Under the pieces are notes generated by a model. That model worked only from the letters and a program-made list of their open reading frames with translations. It made no database searches and was not told the DNA's origin. The position numbers and the translations under genes are program-made. Positions 1 to 3,819 of a DNA stretch of 5,904 bases are shown in pieces. This stretch comes from Devosia sp. (GTDB lineage Bacteria > Pseudomonadota > Alphaproteobacteria > Rhizobiales > Devosiaceae): NCBI GenBank assembly GCA_016793415.1, contig JAEUMC010000570.1, positions 1 to 5,904 on the forward strand. Direction: 5' to 3'. Position 1 is the stretch's first letter. Each line of letters starts with the position of its first letter.

Positions 1-410
1 AGCGCGATGCCGAGAAAACTGAGGAAGGCGCCGATCAGCGCCCCCTGCACCCCGCCATTGGTCGGATCGGCCGCCTGCGCCACCGAAAGACCGGAGGAGG
101 AGGCAATGACCGCGCCGGCGGTCTGCGTGCCGGAGACCGCCAGCCGGGCGATGGCGCCGAGGATCAGCCCGACGATCACCTCGTGCAGCACCACCACCAG
201 CATTTCCGGCAGGTTGGTGGGCAAGCCCGGCAGTTGCGGTGACACGATCGGGTAGAGCACTGCGGCAAAGGCCAGCGCGAAGCTCAACCGCATACGGGCC
301 GGAATGCTGGTTTCGCCGAGCGCCGGGATCAGCATCAGCATCGATCCGACGCGGGCAAAGATCAGCACGTAGAAATAGGCGGTCTCGGGCAGCCAGTTGA
401 GCGAGATCAT
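1..410 (-). CDS. fliR: Flagellar export gate protein FliR, N-terminal part (runs off left edge)
   Basis: FliR is an inner-membrane subunit of the flagellar type III export gate and forms a complex with FliP and FliQ. The visible part is 136 codons from an ATG at 410-408, and the frame is still open at base 1, so the remaining C-terminal half lies outside the window. The translation begins MISLNWLPETAYFYVLIFAR, followed by a run of hydrophobic helices (about residues 10-30, 40-57 and 70-90). The stretch around residues 105-136, with the segments GLSVAQAADPTNGG and GALIGAFLSFLGIAL, is typical of FliR. The start is 2 nt beyond the fliQ stop codon, so the two genes are almost certainly translated from one message. 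In many relatives flhB follows fliR, but this cannot be seen here. Identification is from remembered family sequence and gene order, and both agree. Confidence 0.93.
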   Translation of the reverse strand, partial: MISLNWLPETAYFYVLIFARVGSMLMLIPALGETSIPARMRLSFALAFAAVLYPIVSPQLPGLPTNLPEMLVVVLHEVIVGLILGAIARLAVSGTQTAGAVIASSSGLSVAQAADPTNGGVQGALIGAFLSFLGIA

Positions 411-412
411 CG

Positions 413-679
413 TCAGCCGCCGGTGATGATCATGTCGGCCAGCTTGGTCATGTAGCCGCCCAGGATCGCCCCCATGAACGGCAGCGCCAGCAGCATGGTG
501 ACGAAGATCGCGAGGATCTTGGGCACGAACACCAGCGTCATTTCCTGGATCTGCGTCAGCGCCTGGAACAGCGCGATCACCACGCCGACCACCAGCCCCA
601 CGATCATCATCGGCGCCGCGACGAGGATCATCACCCAGATGCCCTCACGGGCGAGGTCGAGAACCGCGGCGCCGGTCAT
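413..679 (-). CDS. fliQ: Flagellar export gate protein FliQ
   Basis: FliQ is a small two-helix inner-membrane protein, present in several copies around FliP-FliR in the flagellar export gate. The protein is 88 residues, the usual FliQ length. Two hydrophobic segments are visible at about residues 14-38 and 50-76. They are joined by the conserved loop FQALTQIQEMTLVFVPKILA, which is highly characteristic of FliQ. The ATG at 679-677 is preceded by a GGAAG ribosome binding site (bases 689-693 read on the minus strand) at a spacing of 9 nt. fliR starts 2 nt after the stop. Upstream, the gene is separated from fliE by 224 nt occupied by a palindromic repeat, an unusually long gap for this operon. 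Its strong binding site may compensate for poor translational coupling to fliE. Confidence 0.96.
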   Translation of the reverse strand: MTGAAVLDLAREGIWVMILVAAPMMIVGLVVGVVIALFQALTQIQEMTLVFVPKILAIFVTMLLALPFMGAILGGYMTKLADMIITGG

Positions 680-704
680 GGTTTGACGCTTCCGACAGTC
701 AATG

Positions 705-841
705 CTCCACCGATGCCTGCCTCCCCCTCGGTGTCATCCCCGCGAAGGCGGAGGTCCACGTCACCGCCCGCGCCAGCCGAGAGCTGGATCCCCGCCTTCG
801 CGGGGATGACGGCAGTGGGTTGGGCAATGACAGGGGTGGAG
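705..841. repeat. Palindromic intergenic repeat element between fliE and fliQ
   Basis: The core is a pair of 26-nt arms at 733-758 and 785-810 that are inverted copies of each other with 24 of 26 positions matching, separated by a 26-nt loop. The right arm reads GTCATCCCCGCGAAGG followed by CGGGGATCCA on the minus strand. This resembles a widespread proteobacterial repeat that, when wrongly translated, gives peptides such as WIPAFAGMT; that peptide appears in a shadow frame here. Short outer arms CTCCACC (705-711) and GGTGGAG (835-841) suggest the element may span about 137 bp, but the sequence between inner and outer arms does not pair well. It lies inside an operon, so the transcript from flgB to fliR would carry a large hairpin here. 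It could lower expression of fliQR, act as an RNA-processing site, or be neutral. Confidence 0.8.
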
Positions 842-903
842 AACAGCTGCATCCGGGAGCGCCCATCAGTTCGATGCGTCAGGATATCGCGAGTCGCGAA
901 CCG

Positions 904-1227
904 TCAGATCGGCATCCGCATGATTTCCTCATAAGCCGAGATCACCCGGTCGCGCACCGTCACCATGGTGTCCATCGCCAGCTCGGTCTGGCTGATGGCG
1001 GTCACCACGTCGACCATGTCGCCGCGGCCGTTGACCATCTCCATCGCCTTGGTGTCGGAGACCTTGCCGCTGTCGACCACGCCCTGCACGGCCTGGCCGA
1101 GCATTTTGGCGAAATCCTGCCCGCCGCCGAGATCGGCAACCTGGTTGAGCTGCGGTTTCTGCGCCTGCCCCAGGAGCTTGGCGGCATTCGAATAGGCCGC
1201 CGTGGCGGCGTTGATTGGAAGAGCCAT
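904..1227 (-). CDS. fliE: Flagellar hook-basal body complex protein FliE
   Basis: FliE is the adaptor that joins the MS ring and export gate to the rod, and it is among the first proteins exported through the gate. The protein is 107 residues, normal for the family. The N-terminal part (about 1-35) is variable. The C-terminal part (about 60-107) carries the conserved signature, including AMEMVNG, the Q-T-E-L-A-M-D-T-M-V-T-V-R-D-R-V segment and the ending AYEEIMRMPI, which is diagnostic of FliE. The ATG at 1227-1225 is preceded by an AGGA ribosome binding site (bases 1235-1238, minus strand) spaced 7 nt from the start. It follows flgC by 22 nt in the same direction, giving the common alphaproteobacterial order flgB-flgC-fliE. 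Confidence 0.95.
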   Translation of the reverse strand: MALPINAATAAYSNAAKLLGQAQKPQLNQVADLGGGQDFAKMLGQAVQGVVDSGKVSDTKAMEMVNGRGDMVDVVTAISQTELAMDTMVTVRDRVISAYEEIMRMPI

Positions 1228-1249
1228 GATCAGATCCTAGGAACGCGCG

Positions 1250-1663
1250 TCAGCCGCGCAGGATATCGAGGGTGGAGCCCAGCATCTGCCGGGTGACGGT
1301 GACGACGTTGAGGTTGGCCTCGTAGCTGCGCTGCGCCTCGCGCATATCCATCGTCTCGATCAGCGAGTTGACGTTGGGATAGCGCACATAGCCGGTGGCA
1401 TCGGCTGCCGGGTGACCGGGCTCGAACCGCGAGGTGAAATCCGACTGGTCGTAGGCGATGCGGCCGATCTCGACCTTGGTGGCGCCGAGCTCGTTGTCCA
1501 TCACCGCCTTGAAGGTCGGGATCTTGCGCCGATACGGGTCCTCGCCCGGCGTCTTGCCGGCGGAGTCCGCGTTGGCGAGGTTCTCGGCGATCACCCGCAT
1601 GCGGGCCGACTGGGCGTGCAACCCGGTGGCGGCGATCTTCAGGGACGAAAGAAAATCGTTCAT
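1250..1663 (-). CDS. flgC: Flagellar proximal rod protein FlgC
   Basis: FlgC is a proximal rod subunit that is exported by the flagellar type III apparatus and assembles on FliE and FlgB. The protein is 137 residues, as expected. The N-terminal rod-type helix is seen at residues 1-30 (LKIAATGLHAQSARMRVIAE, then NLANADS), followed by the Pro/Arg-rich insertion TPGEDPYRRK at 38-47, frequent in alphaproteobacterial FlgC. The C-terminal signature runs from about residue 91 (GYVRYPNVNSLIETMDMREA) through RSYEANLNV to the final LDILRG. The ATG at 1663-1661 lies 2 nt after the flgB stop, so translational coupling is likely; a weak GCAGG motif inside the end of flgB could serve as ribosome binding site. 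No truncation or missing motif is seen. Confidence 0.96.
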   Translation of the reverse strand: MNDFLSSLKIAATGLHAQSARMRVIAENLANADSAGKTPGEDPYRRKIPTFKAVMDNELGATKVEIGRIAYDQSDFTSRFEPGHPAADATGYVRYPNVNSLIETMDMREAQRSYEANLNVVTVTRQMLGSTLDILRG

Positions 1664-1665
1664 CG

Positions 1666-2064
1666 CTATGCCTGCTTGCCGAGGGCGGTTTTGATCAGCT
1701 TGACCGAGCGGGTGTAGAGCGCCGTGATCGCCTGGTAGTCCATCTGGTTGCCGGCCACCTTCATCATCTCGTCTTCGAGCGTGACGCCGTTGCCCTCGGG
1801 AGTGATCTCGAAGCTGTTCATGGTCCGCGCGCCGAACCCGTCGGCGTCCGTGCCGGAAATGGCGATGTGCCCCGGCTGCGTCGTCACCGTCGCGATCTTG
1901 GCCGTCGACAGGCTCTTCATGTGCTCCTCGAAGCCATAGGCCTTGAGGTCGCGACCGCGGTAGCCGGGTGTATCGGCATTGGCGACATTCTCGGCGAGCA
2001 AGGTCTGTCGGGTCTGGTGCCAGCGCATTTTCTCGCTGATGGCGTCGAGCAGTCCTAGTTTCAT
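1666..2064 (-). CDS. flgB: Flagellar proximal rod protein FlgB
   Basis: FlgB is a proximal rod subunit and here the first gene of the leftward operon. The product is 132 residues from the ATG at 2064-2062, the normal family length. It starts MKLGLLDAISEKMRWHQTRQ and contains the rod-protein motif AENVANADTPGYRGRDL at about residues 24-40. The C-terminal helix follows from residue 95 (LEDEMMKVAGNQMDYQAITA, then LYTRSVKLIKTAL). The same frame is open to an upstream ATG at 2175, which would add 37 residues with no resemblance to FlgB. That extension would also run across the CtrA-type site at 2121-2135, so I prefer 2064. The ribosome binding site before 2064 is poor: there is no clear purine run in the preceding 20 bases. 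The stop overlaps the flgC ribosome binding region. Confidence 0.94.
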   Translation of the reverse strand: MKLGLLDAISEKMRWHQTRQTLLAENVANADTPGYRGRDLKAYGFEEHMKSLSTAKIATVTTQPGHIAISGTDADGFGARTMNSFEITPEGNGVTLEDEMMKVAGNQMDYQAITALYTRSVKLIKTALGKQA

Positions 2065-2256
2065 GGTGAGGCGGGTCCAGAATCCCCTTTGGGAACTGGG
2101 CAAATCCTGCCTAGCAGGCGTTAACGAGACATTAACCACGTGGCTTCGCACGCCGAGTTGTCTCGCATTTTGCATAATCTGAGCGCATTACTGGGCAAGA
2201 AGTTCCACTGATTTGCGTTCGGATGGCCACCCCGAGCGACGAGGGAGTGTGCGGCG
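2065..2256. promoter_or_regulatory. Divergent control region between flgB and fliO
   Basis: These 192 nt separate the start codons of two divergent flagellar units and must hold promoters for both. The central part (about 2120-2220) is richer in A and T than the surrounding coding DNA. It contains a perfect TTAA-N7-TTAA motif, annotated separately, and next to it a small inverted repeat, CCTGCCTAGCAGG (2106-2118). The stretch TTGCATAATC at 2170-2179 resembles part of a -10 box for rightward transcription, but no -35 element lies at a good distance. A sigma-54 type GG-N10-GC element was looked for around 2142-2160 and not found. Transcription starts cannot be assigned from the sequence. Confidence 0.75.
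2121..2135. promoter_or_regulatory. Perfect CtrA-type binding site (TTAA-N7-TTAA)
   Basis: The bases TTAACGAGACATTAAC (2121-2136) match the full CtrA consensus TTAA-N7-TTAA with both half sites intact and exact 7-nt spacing. CtrA is the response regulator that activates early flagellar genes in Caulobacter and acts on motility genes in many other alphaproteobacteria. The site is nearly symmetrical, because the minus strand also reads TTAA-N7-TTAAC. It lies 57-71 nt upstream of the flgB start and 122-136 nt upstream of the fliO start. It is the only full match I noticed in this GC-rich window, and its position between divergent flagellar units supports function. Binding itself is inferred. Confidence 0.75.
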
Positions 2257-2871
2257 ATGCAGTTCATGACGAGTTTGCTGGGCGAGTCGGCCGGGACCAT
2301 CGTCACCTCGATCCTCGCCCTGGGTATCGTGCTGGTGCTGATCGTCCTCGGCCTGTGGACGCTGAAGCTGCTGACCCGCGGCACCACCGTGGTCGGCCGT
2401 GGCCGCAACCGCCGGCTCAGCGTCATCGATCACATGCAGGTCGACGCCAAGCGCCAGCTGCTGATCATCCGGCGCGACAACGTCGAACACCTGATCCTCA
2501 CCGGCGGCCCGCAGGATGTCATCGTCGAAACCGGCATCCCGGTCGAACGTCCGCCGATGCCCAACCGCCGCACCGTCGAGCAGGAAGTGCCGCCGCCCGC
2601 GACCCCGACGCTCAGCAAGTCCGAGATCGAGCGGCTGCGTGAATTCGTCCGGCCCGGTGCTCGCAAATCCACCTCGCTCCGGCACACCGGCCTGCTGCGC
2701 CCGGTGAGCACCATGGAGCCTGCGGTGATCCCGATGCCGGCGATGACTGGGGATAACTCCGGCCGCGGCAAACCCGACTCAGCTACAACGCCCGCAGGCA
2801 TCGACAACGGGCGGGCTGCGCTTGGCGCTCAACGCAATCTCGGGGACGGATCCAAGGCGGACAGCCGCTAA
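2257..2871 (+). CDS. fliO: Flagellar biosynthesis protein FliO
   Basis: FliO is a membrane protein that stabilises FliP and helps it assemble into the export gate. The product is 204 residues, with one clear membrane helix near the N-terminus (about 14-38, TIVTSILALGIVLVLIVLGL). After it comes the cytoplasmic FliO domain at about 50-93, with the characteristic pattern RRLSVIDHMQVDAKRQLLII, RRDNVEHLILTGG and VIVETG. The remaining C-terminal tail of about 110 residues is rich in Pro, Arg and Ser and probably unstructured. Long variable tails occur in alphaproteobacterial FliO. The ATG at 2257 has a strong GAGGGAG ribosome binding site at 2241-2247, 9 nt upstream, which fixes the start. The last 50 nt overlap the proposed start of fliP in another frame, so the two genes are translationally linked. 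Confidence 0.92.
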   Translation: MQFMTSLLGESAGTIVTSILALGIVLVLIVLGLWTLKLLTRGTTVVGRGRNRRLSVIDHMQVDAKRQLLIIRRDNVEHLILTGGPQDVIVETGIPVERPPMPNRRTVEQEVPPPATPTLSKSEIERLREFVRPGARKSTSLRHTGLLRPVSTMEPAVIPMPAMTGDNSGRGKPDSATTPAGIDNGRAALGAQRNLGDGSKADSR

Positions 2872-3616
2872 CCGCCCGGCCCTCCGGCGGGTCCTGACGC
2901 TATTTGCCTTTCTCTGTGCGCTGATCCTGCCCGGCCTCGCCTTCGGCCAGGACATCTCGATCGATTTCGGGAACGACGCGACCATCACCGAACGGGCGGT
3001 CCAGCTCGTCGGCTTGATCACCCTGCTCTCGCTCGCGCCGTCCATCCTGGTGATGGTGACAAGCTTCACCCGCATCGTCGTGGTGCTGTCGCTGCTACGC
3101 ACCGCCATCGGGCTGCAGACTGCTCCGCCCAACTCGGTGATGGTCAGCCTCGCGCTGTTCCTCACCATCTTCGTCATGGGCCCGACATTGCAGCAGAGCT
3201 ACGACAACGGCATTGCACCGCTGATATCGGGCCAGATCCAGGTCGAGGAAGCCTTCACCCGCGCCTCGGCGCCGGTGCACGATTTCATGGCCGCCAATGT
3301 CCGGCCCGCCGACCTGCAGCTGTTCTTCGACATGTCATCGACCCCGGCGCCCGCCGATCGCACCGCGATCCCGCTGCAGGTGCTGATCCCGGCCTTCATG
3401 ATCTCGGAGCTTCGGCGCGCCTTCGAGATCGGCTTCCTCCTATTCCTGCCCTTCGTCATCATCGACATGGTGGTGGCCTCGGTGCTGATGTCGATGGGCA
3501 TGATGATGCTGCCGCCGGTGGTGATCTCACTGCCGTTCAAGCTGATCTTCTTCGTCCTGGTCGACGGCTGGCACCTTGTCGCCGGCTCACTGATCCGGAG
3601 CTTTGTGAGTACCTAG
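2822..3616 (+). CDS. fliP: Flagellar export gate protein FliP
   Basis: FliP forms the core ring of the flagellar type III export gate with FliQ and FliR. From the TTG at 2822 the product is 264 residues. A cleavable signal peptide, usual for proteobacterial FliP, is seen at about residues 22-42 (hydrophobic core VLTLFAFLCALILPGLAFG before QDISID). The first conserved membrane block covers about 59-120, with SFTRIVVVLSLLRTAIG and NSVMVSLALFLTIFVMGP. A periplasmic loop spans about 121-182. The second block covers about 183-262, with LIPAFMISELRRAFEIGFLL, the methionine-rich MSMGMMMLPP and the ending VDGWHLVAGSLIRSF. Identification is secure. The start is not: no ATG exists before the signal peptide, the TTG has no good ribosome binding site, and a CTG at 2894 inside the signal peptide is a poorer choice. 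Confidence 0.96.
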   Translation: MALNAISGTDPRRTAANRPALRRVLTLFAFLCALILPGLAFGQDISIDFGNDATITERAVQLVGLITLLSLAPSILVMVTSFTRIVVVLSLLRTAIGLQTAPPNSVMVSLALFLTIFVMGPTLQQSYDNGIAPLISGQIQVEEAFTRASAPVHDFMAANVRPADLQLFFDMSSTPAPADRTAIPLQVLIPAFMISELRRAFEIGFLLFLPFVIIDMVVASVLMSMGMMMLPPVVISLPFKLIFFVLVDGWHLVAGSLIRSFVST

Positions 3617-3635
3617 TGCGGCCTCAGGCACGGAC
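3612..3635. repeat. Degenerate direct repeat, copy 1 (partner at 3797-3819)
   Basis: This 24-nt segment (CCTAGTGCGGCCTCAG, then GCACGGAC) resembles 3797-3819 (CCTAAGCCGCCCCAG, then GCACCGAC) at about 19 of 24 positions with a 1-nt gap. It contains the fliP stop codon, while the partner contains the stop codon of the convergent gene. Read on the minus strand, this copy encodes SVPEAA, which resembles the SVPGAA end of the large protein at 3798-5904. The two copies bracket the inverted-repeat element. The match may be chance in GC-rich DNA. Confidence 0.35.
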
Positions 3636-3636
3636 G

Positions 3637-3780
3637 TCGCCGCCGGTGCGGGCTGCCCCCCACCCTTGATCCCTCCCCGCAAGGGGGAGGGAGACGATAG
3701 AAGCGCGATGCCAGTGTAAGGGTCTCCCTCCCCCTTGCGGGGAGGGGACAGGGGTGGGGGTCCGCAGCCACCGGCGGCGA
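3637..3780. repeat. Large inverted-repeat element between convergent genes
   Basis: Two 59-nt arms (3637-3695 and 3722-3780) flank a 26-nt loop. The outer 12 bases pair perfectly (TCGCCGCCGGTG at 3637-3648 against 3769-3780). The inner 39 bases pair at 36 of 39 positions (3657-3695 against 3722-3760). The 8 bases between them are only alike after a shift. Each inner arm carries its own smaller palindrome around CCCTCCCCGCAAGG and GGGAGGG, so the whole can form a cruciform or a branched hairpin. Repeats built on this core are common between genes in alphaproteobacterial genomes, from general knowledge. Lying between the stops of fliP and the convergent gene, it could end or stabilise both transcripts. 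There is no T-run for a classical intrinsic terminator. Confidence 0.85.
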
Positions 3781-3794
3781 AGGCAGCCTTCGCC
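3776..3794. terminator. Perfect 8-bp stem-loop just after the large leftward gene
   Basis: GGCGAAGG (3776-3783) and CCTTCGCC (3787-3794) pair perfectly around a 3-nt loop. On the minus strand the stem begins 3 nt after the stop codon of the large protein gene. It has no following T-run on either strand, so it is at best a Rho-aided terminator or a 3'-end protecting hairpin. Its first bases overlap the outer arm of the larger inverted repeat, so the two structures compete. Confidence 0.4.
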
Positions 3795-3796
3795 CC

Positions 3797-3819
3797 CCTA
3801 AGCCGCCCCAGGCACCGAC
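3797..3819. repeat. Degenerate direct repeat, copy 2 (partner at 3612-3635)
   Basis: This 23-nt segment covers the stop codon and last six or seven codons of the leftward large-protein gene. It resembles 3612-3635 on the far side of the inverted repeat at about 19 positions. It could be a remnant of a duplication around the inserted element, or of an older gene end, or chance. Confidence 0.35.

Noticed and set aside
887..899. TCGCGAGTCGCGA hairpin just after the fliE stop as a terminator
   Set aside because: Only a 5-bp stem with a 3-nt loop forms, there is no T-run, and termination here would cut off fliQ and fliR.
683..934. Small plus-strand frame containing the peptide WIPAFAGMT
   Set aside because: This peptide is a known hallmark of translated palindromic repeats. 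The frame is made by the repeat at 705-841 and overlaps the end of fliE on the other strand.
2065..2175. Upstream extension of flgB to the ATG at 2175
   Set aside because: The extra 37 residues do not resemble FlgB, the length from 2064 fits the family, and the extension would place the CtrA-type site inside the coding region.
2158..2180. A housekeeping promoter (TTGTCT and TAATCT) for fliO
   Set aside because: The two boxes are only 11 nt apart, too close for a normal -35/-10 pair, so only the weak -10-like stretch is mentioned.
2188..2807. Minus-strand frames opposite fliO
   Set aside because: They are antisense to a clearly identified fliO with a strong ribosome binding site and show no family resemblance.
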